Shown here: positions 19,652-29,871 of the stretch, in pieces
Numbering within the stretch: the first letter of the stretch is position 1
Layout: every line of letters begins with the position of its first letter
From: Staphylococcus gallinarum
GTDB taxonomy: Bacteria > Bacillota > Bacilli > Staphylococcales > Staphylococcaceae
DNA length: 64,000 nt
NCBI RefSeq assembly: GCF_000875895.1
Contig: NZ_JXCF01000003.1
Coordinates: 284,301-348,300 of the forward strand
Direction: 5' to 3'
Translations under genes and position numbers: made by a program
Notes under the pieces: generated by a model
Seen by the model: the letters and a program-made list of their open reading frames with translations, nothing else
Databases searched by the model: none
Told to the model about the DNA's origin: nothing

Positions 19652-20776
19652 ATGAAAGTATTAGTGGCGATGGATGAATTTAATGGTATTATTTCAAGTT
19701 ACCAAGCGAATAGATATGTGGAAGAAGCGGTAGCGAGCCAGATTGAACGTGCAGATATCGTTCAAGTACCATTATTTAATGGTCGTCATGAGTTAATGGA
19801 TTCTGTATTTTTATGGCAATCGGGAACGAAATACAGAATTATGACACATGATGCAGATATGAATAAAGTAGAAGCTGTTTATGGTATTACGGATAATGAT
19901 GTAACTGTCATTGAAGGGAATTTATTTTTAAAAGGGACTAAACCAATCAATCAACGTACGAGTTATGGTTTAGGAGAGCTTATCGTAGATGCTTTGGAAA
20001 ATCATGCTAAACATATCATTATTTCATTAGGTGGTATTGATAGTTTTGATGGTGGTGCGGGTATGTTGCAAGCACTAGGTATGAAGTTTTACGATGATGA
20101 AGCAAATGAAGTCGATGTCACTGAAGGAACGCGTGTATTGAAATATATTCGAAAAATAGACGCTTCTGGGTTACATCCACAACTTAAAGATGTCAGGTTA
20201 CAATTGATGTCAGATTTTGACAGTAAATTGTATGGTAAGGAAAGTGAAATTATTCAACTTCACGAGCAATTAGGTCTTGAGCGAAACGATGCGGCAGAAA
20301 TTGATAACTTGATTTGGTATTTAAGTGAAATATTTAAAAGTGAAATGAAACTCGCGCTTGGTCCTATTGCTAAAGGTGGTGCAGGTGGTGGTATTGCAGC
20401 TGTACTTCATGCTTTATATGATGCTGAGATTATGACTAGTCATGAGTTGGTTGACCAAATTACGCACTTGGAATCGCTGATAGCACAAGCTGATTTAGTA
20501 ATATTTGGCGAGGGTGTAAGTGAAGAAGACCGTTTATTAGAAACGACGACGATTCGTATTGCGGAATTAGCGACGAAGCATCATAAACCATCAATTGCGA
20601 TATGTGCGACTGACGATAAGTTTGATTTATTTGAATCAATGGGTGTTACATCTATGTTTAATACGTTTATTCAAATGCCAAAGTATTTTACTGATTTTAA
20701 AATGGGAATTCAAATCAGACATTATGCTGTTCAAGCTATTAAGCTATTAAAAACAGATTTTGATTCGACAAAATAA
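19652..20776 (+). CDS. Glycerate kinase (GK-I / GlxK family)
   Basis: 374 residues. It phosphorylates D-glycerate with ATP (to 2- or 3-phosphoglycerate depending on subtype), feeding glycolysis or serine metabolism. The family motif LGGIDSFDGGAGMLQALG (around residue 127) and LGPIAKGGAGGGIAAVL (around 230) are visible; the first normally reads GGSATNDGG, so the variant SFDGG is a departure worth noting. GAGGTGACAAG precedes the ATG. A structured region lies upstream. Confidence 0.88.
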   Translation: MKVLVAMDEFNGIISSYQANRYVEEAVASQIERADIVQVPLFNGRHELMDSVFLWQSGTKYRIMTHDADMNKVEAVYGITDNDVTVIEGNLFLKGTKPINQRTSYGLGELIVDALENHAKHIIISLGGIDSFDGGAGMLQALGMKFYDDEANEVDVTEGTRVLKYIRKIDASGLHPQLKDVRLQLMSDFDSKLYGKESEIIQLHEQLGLERNDAAEIDNLIWYLSEIFKSEMKLALGPIAKGGAGGGIAAVLHALYDAEIMTSHELVDQITHLESLIAQADLVIFGEGVSEEDRLLETTTIRIAELATKHHKPSIAICATDDKFDLFESMGVTSMFNTFIQMPKYFTDFKMGIQIRHYAVQAIKLLKTDFDSTK

Positions 20777-20848
20777 ATTAGAATAAAGTTTATGTTATGT
20801 TCGTAGAATGCGATTAATTCAGCATATTATTAATAAATAGTATATGGA

Positions 20849-20930
20849 TCCGGGACTTTAGTCTTTCAGACTAAAAAATAAAATCGATGATTTTTACTGT
20901 GAAATTGTAAAAATCATCGATTTTTCTGTC
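20849..20930 (+). repeat. IS-end hairpin repeat, copy 2 (solo)
   Basis: Hairpins TTAGTC-TTTCA-GACTAA and AAATCGATGATTTTTAC / GTAAAAATCATCGATTT, nearly the same as the block at 14572-14650, but without transposase sequence. It lies between convergent glycerate kinase and pepT genes and could serve both as a terminator. Confidence 0.7.
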
Positions 20931-21031
20931 CATAATCTTTTACGACTAGCTACATTCTTTGTTTTCTCTATCGAATGTGATAAGTGATAATCATAATAAC
21001 CTAACGATTGACCTGAATACTCCTAGATAAA

Positions 21032-22264
21032 TTATTGTTCGTATGTGTTAACGACTTCTTGTACAATACCAATTATTACATCGATTGCCTTTTCCATAAC
21101 ATCAATTGAGGCATATTCATATGGGCCATGGAAGTTAGCACAACCAGTAAAAATATTAGGTGTTGGTAAGCCCATATACGAGAGTTGTGATCCATCTGTA
21201 CCGCCACGTATAGGTTCTGTATTAGGCTCGATACCAAGATTTGCGAAAACACGTTTTGGGATATCAATAACGTGTGGGTTTTCGGCAATTTTTTCACCCA
21301 TATTATAATATTGATCATTGATTTCTATTTCGATTGGATCATCTTGATAATGTGTGTTGATATCTTCTTTAATTTCGAGCAGACGTTTTTTACGTAATTC
21401 AAATTGTTCGCGATCATGATCTCGAATAATATATTGTAACGTTGTTTTCTCTACATCACCATTAAATTTCATCAAATGATAAAATCCTTCATAACCTTCT
21501 GTACGTTCAGGGACTTCTTGTTGTGGTAATAAGGCATTGAATTGTTGGCCGAGTAATATAGCATTAATAAGAGTGTTTTTGGCAGAACCAGGGTGTACGT
21601 TCACACCATGACATGTGATCTTCGCTTCTGCAGCATTAAAACTTTCATATTGTAATTCTCCATACTCACTACCATCCATCGTATAAGCGAAATCAGCATT
21701 GAAACGTTCCACATCAAATGCGTGAGGTCCCTTACCGATTTCTTCATCAGGAGTAAAGGCGATACGAATATCACCGTGTTTGATTTCTGGATGTTCAGTA
21801 AGGTATTTTACTGCTTCCATAATTTCCACAACACCAGCTTTATCATCTGCACCTAATAAAGATGTACCGTCAGTTATCATCAATGTATGTCCTTCGACTT
21901 GCTTTAAGCCAGGGAAGACATCTTGTGATAATTCACGTGTTGTATCGCCCAATTTAATAGTATTGCCATCATAATTTTCGATTATTTGTGGATTTACATT
22001 TGTAGCATTAAAATCTGGTGACGTATCAACATGTGCTAAAAAGCTTACGGTCGGTAAATCCGCTTCGACATTACTTGCTAAGGTTGCAAATAAATAACCA
22101 TTGTCATCTAATTCAGTTTCTAAACCTAAATCTGTTAACTCTTGTTGTAATAAATTTAATAGATTCCACTGCTTTTCAGTAGATGGTGTTGTATTTGATT
22201 CAGGATCAGATTGTGTATCAATAATGACGTATTTTGTTAAACGATCGATTATATCTTTTTTCAT
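21032..22264 (-). CDS. pepT: Peptidase T (tripeptide aminopeptidase)
   Basis: 410-residue M20B metallopeptidase that removes the N-terminal residue from tripeptides in the cytoplasm. Zinc-site segments are [47 protein letters not shown] and the C-terminal [12 protein letters not shown]. The ATG at 22264 is six bases after AGAGGTG. It is last in a tight minus-strand group with the two ThrE-like genes (12-bp gap). Confidence 0.96.
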   Translation of the reverse strand: MKKDIIDRLTKYVIIDTQSDPESNTTPSTEKQWNLLNLLQQELTDLGLETELDDNGYLFATLASNVEADLPTVSFLAHVDTSPDFNATNVNPQIIENYDGNTIKLGDTTRELSQDVFPGLKQVEGHTLMITDGTSLLGADDKAGVVEIMEAVKYLTEHPEIKHGDIRIAFTPDEEIGKGPHAFDVERFNADFAYTMDGSEYGELQYESFNAAEAKITCHGVNVHPGSAKNTLINAILLGQQFNALLPQQEVPERTEGYEGFYHLMKFNGDVEKTTLQYIIRDHDREQFELRKKRLLEIKEDINTHYQDDPIEIEINDQYYNMGEKIAENPHVIDIPKRVFANLGIEPNTEPIRGGTDGSQLSYMGLPTPNIFTGCANFHGPYEYASIDVMEKAIDVIIGIVQEVVNTYEQ

Positions 22265-22276
22265 AGTTAACACCTC

Positions 22277-22777
22277 TTAAGCTCTGTTGTTCATATTATA
22301 AGATTTTTTATATATCTTACCATTCATTTTACCAAAATATTGTTTGATGCGTGTATAGAGATAATAAATTATTTCAGCACATAATATTCCAAAGGCAATG
22401 GCACCTGAAATTAATGTCACTTCTAGGAATGTGTTAACTGCGTGTGTGTATTGATTACTGACTAAAAAGCGTGTCGCTTCATATGCTAATCCACCAGGCA
22501 CAAGTGGGATGATACCTGGAACAATAAAGATAATGACAGGTCTCTTGTAACGTCGACTCATCACATGACTCATTAAGGCTAAGATAAAGCTACCTAAAAA
22601 TGATGCCATAACTTTACCTAAATCTAAATCAACCGTTAATTTGTAAATAAACCATCCCATAGCGCCAACAAAACCACATGCTAACAATAAGCGTCGTGGT
22701 GCATTAAAGATAATAGAAAAAAGCATTGTAGCTAAATAACTAATAACAAATTGGAGAAGACAATATATCAAGACCAT
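22277..22777 (-). CDS. Threonine/serine exporter ThrE, C-terminal-type half
   Basis: 166 residues with about five membrane segments, matching the DUF3815/ThrE_2 half of ThrE exporters. In many Firmicutes ThrE is split into two proteins, and the N-terminal half is encoded immediately upstream (15-bp gap), so the pair probably assembles as one amino-acid exporter. AAGAAAGGAGCAG precedes the ATG. Confidence 0.87.
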   Translation of the reverse strand: MVLIYCLLQFVISYLATMLFSIIFNAPRRLLLACGFVGAMGWFIYKLTVDLDLGKVMASFLGSFILALMSHVMSRRYKRPVIIFIVPGIIPLVPGGLAYEATRFLVSNQYTHAVNTFLEVTLISGAIAFGILCAEIIYYLYTRIKQYFGKMNGKIYKKSYNMNNRA

Positions 22778-22792
22778 TTTACTGCTCCTTTC

Positions 22793-23554
22793 TTAAAATA
22801 GTAATAGGACAATTGCAACGCCTGCACCAATTGCAAAAGATGTGAGGGCAGCTTCGACGCCACGAGACATCCCGGCAAGTAACTCACCAGCCATTAAGTC
22901 ACGAATGGCATTCGTAATTAATATTCCTGGTACTAATGGCATAACACCAGCAATAGTGATAATATCTTGGTTTTGTGCCCATCCTATATGTGTAAAAAAT
23001 GCTGCAATTGTTATAACTACTGCGGCACTAATAAATTCTGAAAAGAACTTGATTTGAATAAAGCGTTGCACGAAGTCAAAGGTCAAGAAAGCACCGGCTC
23101 CTGCCAATATTGCATAAATAAAGTCATGCATAACGCCTCCAAACATAAAGAGAAAGAATCCACAAGCAATTGCTGCAGCAAAGAATTTTGTTATAGATGA
23201 AAATTGTAACGAAGCATGGTGTAAGTGAATGAGTTCTGACTTTGCTTCATCGATATCCAGTTGTTTGCTAGCAATTTTACGTGAGAGACTATTGGTTAAT
23301 GCAATTTTCTCCAAATCCGTCGTACGCTCACGAATACGTATGAGTCGCGTATTAGTACGATTGTTTAGTGAAAATATAATAGCTGTGGAAGTGACAAAAC
23401 TATATGTATCATCTAATCCATAACTTGCAGCAATACGATTCATCGTATCTTCTACGCGATAAGTTTCAGCGCCACTCTCCAATAATATTCTCCCAGCTAT
23501 GAGTACTACATCGATAACTTTATCTTCATCAATGATTGTAATCGACTCTGACAT
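22793..23554 (-). CDS. Threonine/serine exporter ThrE, N-terminal-type half
   Basis: 253 residues. The N-terminal 110 residues are cytoplasmic (LLESGAETYRVEDTMNRIA is the DUF1212/ThrE signature, proposed hydrolase-like), followed by about five membrane segments with VMPLVPGILITNAIRDLMAG. GGGGGTGAATC precedes the ATG. First gene of the ThrE-pepT group; role is likely export of threonine or serine. Confidence 0.88.
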   Translation of the reverse strand: MSESITIIDEDKVIDVVLIAGRILLESGAETYRVEDTMNRIAASYGLDDTYSFVTSTAIIFSLNNRTNTRLIRIRERTTDLEKIALTNSLSRKIASKQLDIDEAKSELIHLHHASLQFSSITKFFAAAIACGFFLFMFGGVMHDFIYAILAGAGAFLTFDFVQRFIQIKFFSEFISAAVVITIAAFFTHIGWAQNQDIITIAGVMPLVPGILITNAIRDLMAGELLAGMSRGVEAALTSFAIGAGVAIVLLLF

Positions 23555-23997
23555 AGATGATTCACCCCCATAATTGTAGTTTATAGAACAATTGAAAGTT
23601 TACAGTGTACAATTAGAACTTTCAATAGCAATGATTATTCCGTCATCATTTTTTAATATTTCTTATTAATTGAGAACGTAATAAATAGGCTAAAATATAA
23701 ATAATTGTGCAATCACCATAAACTATTTGCTGTAATGTTACTAAAATAGGTGATGCTCTATTTTAAGTAATAATGTTAGTGTCATTTATTAGCTGGCTAT
23801 TTTTAAAATGATGACAACTGTGTCTTATATCATATTATAAAGTCAACGACGCGCAATAAAAAAGATGATCACTGCGTTTAATACGTCAGTAATCATCTTA
23901 TATAGATGTGTCCTAATGTTATTGAATAAAAGTAATAAGACTTGTTGCAATTAAATTTGAATAGTACGAACAGTACTACATGATTAAATAGGTTGTA
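23555..23997. other. Intergenic region between gdpS and the thrE unit
   Basis: AT-rich, no ORF. Contains the gdpS terminator (23856-23900). Nothing else recognised. Confidence 0.7.
23856..23900 (-). terminator. Terminator of gdpS
   Basis: Stem AAGATGAT...ATCATCTT with inner ACTG/CAGT pairing; on the minus strand it is followed by TTTTTTATT. Confidence 0.78.
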
Positions 23998-25068
23998 TTA
24001 AAGTTTTACAATAGGGTTAAACATGACTTGATTTCTGCCTTCATTCTTAGCCATGTGTAACATATCGTTTGCAACTTTAAAGACCTTTCGTTGTGACTTA
24101 TAATCTTCTTGTGTTAAATAACCAACACCAATTGAGACAGACAATTTAATAACTTCTTTATTTGGTAAATGGAATGTGGATTGTTCTACGCCTGCACGTA
24201 TACTTTCACCTAACTTTACACATTGATCCAAAGTATAGTCGTTTAAGACAATTGAAAATTCTTCGCCACCATTACGAAAAATATTAAATTGTTGAGGGAC
24301 ATAGTTTTTCAATAGCTGTGCTATTTGTCTAAGGACAGCATCACCAGATTGATGTGAATAAGTATCGTTAACATCTTTAAAGCCATCAATATCGATTAAC
24401 AATAATCCTAGGCTTTCGTTATTTGTTTCGGCAATACGTGTCACTTCGTTTAAATGTCTATCAAATTCCTTTACATTGCCTAAGCCAGTTAAGTAATCTA
24501 GCTTATCTTCATTCTCATAGCGATTAACTAACGAGAAGAAATGCCACATATCTACAAAAGTAAATGAAGAGGCAATTGATAACACATAAGATAGCGGAAT
24601 AAGATAAAGCACTTCTTTAAATTCATAATATGGACTTATTAACGACAATATTGCAAAAATAATTAAAGCAATCGCATTCAAAATTTGAATGGATATAATA
24701 TCATTTTGCTTTAAAAATGGACCAACTGCGCCTACAATAATAGCTATGACTACAAGTATAACTGCAGCTATCACCGTATCATTGCCTAATAAGACATTAA
24801 TCAATGCCACGATAATTGCTGATAACACAGTGTAGAAAGTGTTCGTAAAGCGTCCTAGAAATAAAATAGGAACAAATGTTAAGTACAACGAATATTCATT
24901 AAAGATCGTTACTGGATAGGCCGATAATAATAATGCAACAATTGTCATTAATACAGTTACATATTCTTTAGAAAACACCATGTTTCGATTTTCGGAATAT
25001 TGTAATCGATGGAACAAATAGATTCCTGCTACAATAACTGAAATATTGTAAATAATTGCTTCGAACAT
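23998..25068 (-). CDS. gdpS: GGDEF-domain membrane protein GdpS
   Basis: 356 residues: six or so N-terminal membrane segments (5TM-type sensor, residues 1-175) followed by a GGDEF domain (190-350) with signature NGGEEF near residue 267 and DYLTGLGN at its start. In S. aureus and S. epidermidis GdpS is the only conserved GGDEF protein; published work links it to biofilm and surface-protein expression independently of cyclic-di-GMP synthesis. AAAGGAGCG precedes the ATG. Confidence 0.93.
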   Translation of the reverse strand: MFEAIIYNISVIVAGIYLFHRLQYSENRNMVFSKEYVTVLMTIVALLLSAYPVTIFNEYSLYLTFVPILFLGRFTNTFYTVLSAIIVALINVLLGNDTVIAAVILVVIAIIVGAVGPFLKQNDIISIQILNAIALIIFAILSLISPYYEFKEVLYLIPLSYVLSIASSFTFVDMWHFFSLVNRYENEDKLDYLTGLGNVKEFDRHLNEVTRIAETNNESLGLLLIDIDGFKDVNDTYSHQSGDAVLRQIAQLLKNYVPQQFNIFRNGGEEFSIVLNDYTLDQCVKLGESIRAGVEQSTFHLPNKEVIKLSVSIGVGYLTQEDYKSQRKVFKVANDMLHMAKNEGRNQVMFNPIVKL

Positions 25069-25470
25069 TTTATTTTACGCTCCTTTTGAATAACCCTTAG
25101 TTATTGTAAGTGAAAACTTACATTTTGTCATCAATATGTAAACAGAAAGTTATAACAATCACTATAATTTCATGTTAAAATATTTGTTTGAGGAAATAAC
25201 TAAATAATAATTCGCTTATTATATAAAAATATTAACTATTTTGTACATTTAGTAGTCATTATCTCATTACCATTTGTATATGTAAAAGCGAATCATGTAT
25301 GATAGAGTTAAGTGATTTATAGAATATAATTTGCTCAATACATTATGCTGTTATAAATATATTATACGTTGAATACATAATGAACTAGTGAATTTATTAT
25401 TATAAAGAATAACTCATTTACTAAAATTTAAATCTAAATAATTTTGAATTATTTTATTGAAGGTGAACTG
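25069..25470. other. Intergenic region gdpS-tarO
   Basis: About 400 bp of very AT-rich sequence between divergent genes, which must hold both promoters. I see no clear repeat, hairpin or known operator. Confidence 0.6.
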
Positions 25471-26520
25471 ATGTATACGTTATTATTAATCATTTTTTCA
25501 ATGATTGTCAGTTTAATACTCACACCAATTATCATAAAGGTGTCCCATAAATTAGGTATTGTAGATAAACCTAATTTCAGAAAGATTCATACAAAACCTG
25601 TTTCTGTTCTTGGCGGAACTACAATCTTGTTATCTTTTTTATTAGGAATATGGTTAGGGCACCCAATTGAAACGGAAGTTAAACCTTTGGTTATTGGTGC
25701 AGTGTTAATGTATTTAGTAGGATTGATAGACGACATCTACGATTTGAAGCCGGTATTGAAATTGTTAGGTCAAATTATTGCAGCATTAGTAGTAGTATAT
25801 TATGGTGTGACAATTGATTTTATTTCATTGCCAATTGGTCCGACCATTCATTTCGGAATCTTAGCTATTCCAATTACGGTGATTTGGATAGTCGCAATTA
25901 CAAATGCGATTAATTTAATTGATGGTCTTGATGGTTTGGCATCAGGTGTTTCGATGATTGCATTAATTACAATAGGTTTTATAGCAATTTTGCAGGCAAA
26001 TGTTTTTATTATTATGATTTGTAGTGTCTTAATTGGTTCACTGCTCGGATTTTTATGTTTTAATTTCCATCCTGCAAAAATATTCTTAGGAGATAGTGGT
26101 GCCTTGTTAATTGGATTTATAGTTGGGTTCTTGTCACTACTTGGTTTTAAAAATATTACATTTGTATCGCTATTCTTCCCAATTGTTATATTAGCAGTAC
26201 CATTTATCGATACATTATTTGCGATGATTAGACGTGTGAAAAAGGGTCAACATATTATGCAAGCTGATAAATCGCACTTACATCACAAATTATTGAATTT
26301 AGGATACACGCATCGACAAACTGTCATGTTAATTTATTCGATAGCATTATTGTTCAGTTTGTCGAGTATCATCTTGTATCTATCTCAACCATGGGGTGTC
26401 TTGATGATGTTAATCTTGATACTGATAACAATAGAATTAATTGTAGAGTTTACGGGATTGATAGACGATGATTATAGACCATTATTGAAATTAATAGAAA
26501 ATAAGGAAAAGCATGATTAA
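25471..26520 (+). CDS. tarO: UDP-GlcNAc:undecaprenyl-phosphate GlcNAc-1-phosphate transferase TarO
   Basis: 349 residues, polytopic membrane enzyme (about 11 segments) of the MraY/WecA family. It puts GlcNAc-1-P on undecaprenyl phosphate, the first step of wall teichoic acid synthesis. Catalytic Asp-rich motif GLIDDIYDLKP, the NLIDGLDGLA motif, FLGDSGAL and the sugar-binding loop QADKSHLHHKL are all visible. The ATG at 25471 follows GAAGGTGA; an upstream in-frame TTG lacks a binding site. Also called tagO. Confidence 0.96.
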   Translation: MYTLLLIIFSMIVSLILTPIIIKVSHKLGIVDKPNFRKIHTKPVSVLGGTTILLSFLLGIWLGHPIETEVKPLVIGAVLMYLVGLIDDIYDLKPVLKLLGQIIAALVVVYYGVTIDFISLPIGPTIHFGILAIPITVIWIVAITNAINLIDGLDGLASGVSMIALITIGFIAILQANVFIIMICSVLIGSLLGFLCFNFHPAKIFLGDSGALLIGFIVGFLSLLGFKNITFVSLFFPIVILAVPFIDTLFAMIRRVKKGQHIMQADKSHLHHKLLNLGYTHRQTVMLIYSIALLFSLSSIILYLSQPWGVLMMLILILITIELIVEFTGLIDDDYRPLLKLIENKEKHD

Positions 26521-26530
26521 TTGCTGATCA

Positions 26531-26570
26531 AATAAGACCTATTCGGCTAAGTCGAATAGGTCTTATTTTT
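26531..26570 (+). terminator. Terminator of tarO
   Basis: Perfect 15-bp stem AATAAGACCTATTCG / CGAATAGGTCTTATT with 7-base loop, then TTTT. Confidence 0.93.
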
Positions 26571-26754
26571 AGCACTGTAGCAAGTTAAAATAGAATGAAT
26601 ATCTTTGAGTTTTTAATAAGAAATAAATTATTAAGTGTTTGTAATCGAGCTAATATAACTATAAGACTGGTTGAAAACGAGCAATGCCATCTGACGCTAC
26701 TCTTTGAAATGTTTTCTCTTTAATAGACTACATGACGAAGGACAATATAAATAT

Positions 26755-26792
26755 TAAAATTCGTCTATTTGTATACAAATAGACGAATTTGC
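26755..26792 (-). terminator. Terminator of the YigZ-family gene
   Basis: Perfect stem AATTCGTCTATTTG / CAAATAGACGAATT with loop TATA; T-rich on the minus-strand 3' side. Confidence 0.8.
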
Positions 26793-26826
26793 TGATGTTG
26801 ATTGTATGTCTAGTAAAGTATTGAGG

Positions 26827-27468
26827 CTACGCAGTTTCGATATCAAATGGTAAAAGTACGATATCATCCTGTGTTAAATCATAATTACCAGATGTATTGC
26901 GGTTTAAAAAGGCGATAAAGTCATCATAATCGGTAGCTACTACATCGATTTGATAACTCACCTTGTCTGTATAGACAGTATCTCTCAAGAAGAAGGGAGT
27001 CGTTTCAAGTTCATACTCAAATTTACCAGTTAAATCGTAACCAATACTGACCGTAGTTGGGATGGCTGGCCTTAATTGTACACGTCCTACATCATAAATC
27101 ACATCTCTAACGGCACCACTATATGCGCGGATTAAACCGCCACCACCGAGTTTTATACCACCAAAATAGCGTGTAACCACAACACAGGCATTGTGTATGT
27201 CTAATTTTTTTAAGATTTCTAACATTGGTATACCTGCTGTACCACTTGGTTCACCGTCATCGTTGGCCTTTTGTATATTCATCTGATCACCAACGGTATA
27301 AGCTGAACAGTTGTGTGTCGCTTCTTTATGTTCTTTCTTGATATGTTCAATAAAGTCCTTTGCTTCTTGTTCGGAAGCAACAGGTTGAATATGTGCAATA
27401 AAACGTGATTTGTTAATTACATTCTCTATTGTATGTGCACGTTTAATTGTAATAATTGATTCTCCCAA
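26827..27468 (-). CDS. YigZ/IMPACT-family protein
   Basis: 213 residues. The N-terminal UPF0029/IMPACT domain (residues about 10-115) carries the signature GEPSGTAGIPMLEIL and VVVTRYFGGIKLGGGGLIRAYSGAV; the C-terminal DUF1949 domain follows. The family is linked to translation regulation in eukaryotes but has no settled bacterial role. The start is probably TTG at 27468, nine bases after GGAGG; the longer frame begins with another TTG overlapping that site. Confidence 0.9.
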   Translation of the reverse strand: MGESIITIKRAHTIENVINKSRFIAHIQPVASEQEAKDFIEHIKKEHKEATHNCSAYTVGDQMNIQKANDDGEPSGTAGIPMLEILKKLDIHNACVVVTRYFGGIKLGGGGLIRAYSGAVRDVIYDVGRVQLRPAIPTTVSIGYDLTGKFEYELETTPFFLRDTVYTDKVSYQIDVVATDYDDFIAFLNRNTSGNYDLTQDDIVLLPFDIETA

Positions 27469-27642
27469 TATTTTGCCCTCCAATAAAAACGACGTAAATT
27501 ATATATGTTATTTATTATACGTGTTAGTCAATTTATATATAGTATACACTGAAATGAAGCCTGTATTAAATGTTTAAAAATAAATTTTCTTTTAACTAAA
27601 AATAATGTATTATTGTTGTGAGTATAATGAAGGAGGATTATG

Positions 27643-28506
27643 ATGAAGATTGCTGTTTTGACAGATTCTACAAGCTATCTATCACAAACATTAATTGATA
27701 AATATAATATAAGAGTTGCCCCTTTAAGTGTTACGTTTGATACTGGGGAAAATTTCGTTGAAAATGAATCTATTTCTAGATTAGAATTTTATGACAAGAT
27801 GAAGACATCTAAAACTATACCAACAACAAGTCAACCTGCTATTGGTACTTTTATAGAGCATTTTGAAGCATTACGTGGAGAAGGGTATACCGACGTCATC
27901 TGTATCTTCTTATCATCTGGTATTAGTGGTTGTTATCAAACTGCTACACAAGCTGGTGAAATGATTGAAGGCATCAACGTACATACCTTTGATTCGAAGT
28001 TAGCAGCCATGATTGAAGGCAGTTACGTCTTGCGTGCTATCGAAATGGTTGAACAGGGAAATAAACCTGATCAGATTCTCGAAGAATTAAATCGCATGAT
28101 TGATGTTACGGGGGCCATTCTGATGGTAGATGATCTGAAAAATTTACAAAAGAGTGGACGAATTACAGGTGCGCAAGCATGGATTGGTACAATGTTAAAA
28201 ATGAAGCCTGTTCTAAAATTCGATGACGGTTTAATTGTTCCAGATGAAAAGGTAAGAACTAAAAAGCGTGCATTGAAAAAAATTATTGAAAAAGTAAATG
28301 AACATATTCAAGGCTTTGATGAAGTGACCTTACATGTTGTCGTGGGTGACATCGAAGAAGATGGTGAGTGGTTGTACAATGAAGTGCAAAAGACATTCCC
28401 ACAACATAAAATTCACAAATCATATTTTGGACCTGTTGTCGCTGCACATTTAGGTTCTGGTGGCATAGCAGTAGGGTACGTTGGTAGAAATATTCGCTTA
28501 GATTAA
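27643..28506 (+). CDS. fakB1: Fatty acid-binding DegV-family protein FakB1
   Basis: 287-residue DegV protein. FakB proteins hold a fatty acid while FakA phosphorylates it, allowing exogenous fatty acids into phospholipid. DegV hallmarks are LTDSTSYLS at the N-terminus, [25 protein letters not shown] and [19 protein letters not shown]. Genomic position between a YigZ gene and comFA matches S. aureus fakB1, which prefers saturated acids. Two ATGs follow AGGAGG; the second (27643) has better spacing. Confidence 0.92.
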   Translation: MKIAVLTDSTSYLSQTLIDKYNIRVAPLSVTFDTGENFVENESISRLEFYDKMKTSKTIPTTSQPAIGTFIEHFEALRGEGYTDVICIFLSSGISGCYQTATQAGEMIEGINVHTFDSKLAAMIEGSYVLRAIEMVEQGNKPDQILEELNRMIDVTGAILMVDDLKNLQKSGRITGAQAWIGTMLKMKPVLKFDDGLIVPDEKVRTKKRALKKIIEKVNEHIQGFDEVTLHVVVGDIEEDGEWLYNEVQKTFPQHKIHKSYFGPVVAAHLGSGGIAVGYVGRNIRLD

Positions 28507-28520
28507 GAACATATAGAGAT

Positions 28521-28558
28521 AAAGACATGACATGCTTCGGTAATGTGATGTCTTTTTT
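28521..28558 (+). terminator. Terminator between fakB1 and comFA
   Basis: Stem AAAGACAT(GACAT) / (ATGTG)ATGTCTTT with loop GCTTCGGTA and a run of seven T; it isolates comFA from fakB1. Confidence 0.88.
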
Positions 28559-28581
28559 TAATTAAAGGAGGTAGATTTAAT

Positions 28582-29871
28582 ATACATTATTATGGAAGGT
28601 TAGTAACAGATCGCAAGTTATTAACGACAGAAACGATTCATGAAGTAACTACAGGTGTATGTGACATTGGAGGTCAGTGGCATTGTAAACAATGTGAAAC
28701 AACAGTTCAGCAACACTTTTATACGTATCGGTCGGATTGTCTAAATAAAGCAATTGTTTATTGTCGAAACTGTATTTCTCTTGGAAAAATGGATAGTCAT
28801 CATCAAGTTTATATCACTGTAACAGGGCATAAAAAGAGTGAAGCAGCTTATGATTTACCTTTCAAGTTATCTCCCCAACAACATTATGCCTCTGCAGCAA
28901 TTGTGACGGCATTAATGAAACGTCAAGCGCTATTACTATATGCTGTCACAGGTGCTGGTAAAACTGAAATGATATTTGAGGCGATTCATCAAGCAAGAAA
29001 ACAAGGTTTAAATGTAGCTATCGTATCTCCACGTGTCGATGTGATAATTGAACTGCAAATCAGAATACGAGAGGCCTTTCACGATGAACAAATCGATGTG
29101 TTGTATCAAGGACAAAGGCAAAAATTCGATGGACATTTTGTTATTGCTACTGTGCATCAATTAATGCGCTTTAAAGGTCATTTCGACTTTATTGTTGTGG
29201 ATGAGGTTGATGCATTTCCATTATCAATGGACCCTACACTGATGTCAGTCATTACTGCTGCTCAAAATGAAGATGGTAGTGCAGTTTATATGACTGCTAC
29301 ACCAACACCATGGTTAATCAAACAATTTGATAAATCACACATCATTAGATTGCCAGCGAGATTTCACCAATACCCCTTGCCAGTACCTATTTTTAAATAC
29401 TTTCGAATTATCCCTCATAAAAAGCAATTTAAGTTTTTAAGTTTATTAACCCAACAAATACAAGCTAAACGGTATACACTTGTATTCTTTCATAATATTG
29501 AAATAATGGAATATATGTATCAAATTTATCACAAAGATATTGAAACGCTTACGACTGTACATAGTCAAGATCCATATCGGTTGGATAAAGTTGAGGCATT
29601 AAGAAGCGGACAATATCGTGTTGTATTTACAACGACAATTTTAGAGCGTGGATTCACGATGGCTAACTTAGATGTAATTGTTGTAGACAGTCATAAATTT
29701 TCAAGTAGTGCATTAATACAAATAGCTGGGCGGGTTGGTAGAAAAATGGCATCACCAACTGGTTTAGTCATGTTCTGTCATCAAGGTATTACATTTAAGA
29801 TGATTAAAGCACGAAGTACAATTGTGCAGATGAATAAACTCGCACGTAAAAAGGGGTGGATTCATGATTAA
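28582..29871 (+). CDS. comFA: Competence helicase ComFA, apparent ATA start
   Basis: DEAD-like ATPase driving single-stranded DNA uptake during transformation. The frame runs upstream to a strong AAAGGAGGT, with no ATG, GTG or TTG between it and 28789. The in-frame codon at workable spacing is ATA at 28582, giving 429 residues. The region before 28789 is clearly coding: it supplies the ComFA zinc site C35-x2-C38...C61-x2-C64 (WHCKQC, YCRNC). Walker A AVTGAGKTE lies near residue 122, DEVD and YMTATPT follow, then a helicase C domain. It overlaps comFC by 8 bp. The start could have been lost by mutation, making expression weak. Confidence 0.85.
   Translation: MHYYGRLVTDRKLLTTETIHEVTTGVCDIGGQWHCKQCETTVQQHFYTYRSDCLNKAIVYCRNCISLGKMDSHHQVYITVTGHKKSEAAYDLPFKLSPQQHYASAAIVTALMKRQALLLYAVTGAGKTEMIFEAIHQARKQGLNVAIVSPRVDVIIELQIRIREAFHDEQIDVLYQGQRQKFDGHFVIATVHQLMRFKGHFDFIVVDEVDAFPLSMDPTLMSVITAAQNEDGSAVYMTATPTPWLIKQFDKSHIIRLPARFHQYPLPVPIFKYFRIIPHKKQFKFLSLLTQQIQAKRYTLVFFHNIEIMEYMYQIYHKDIETLTTVHSQDPYRLDKVEALRSGQYRVVFTTTILERGFTMANLDVIVVDSHKFSSSALIQIAGRVGRKMASPTGLVMFCHQGITFKMIKARSTIVQMNKLARKKGWIHD

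Noticed and set aside
28283..28528. Minus-strand ORF opposite fakB1
   Set aside because: Shadow frame without binding site; fakB1 is clearly coding.
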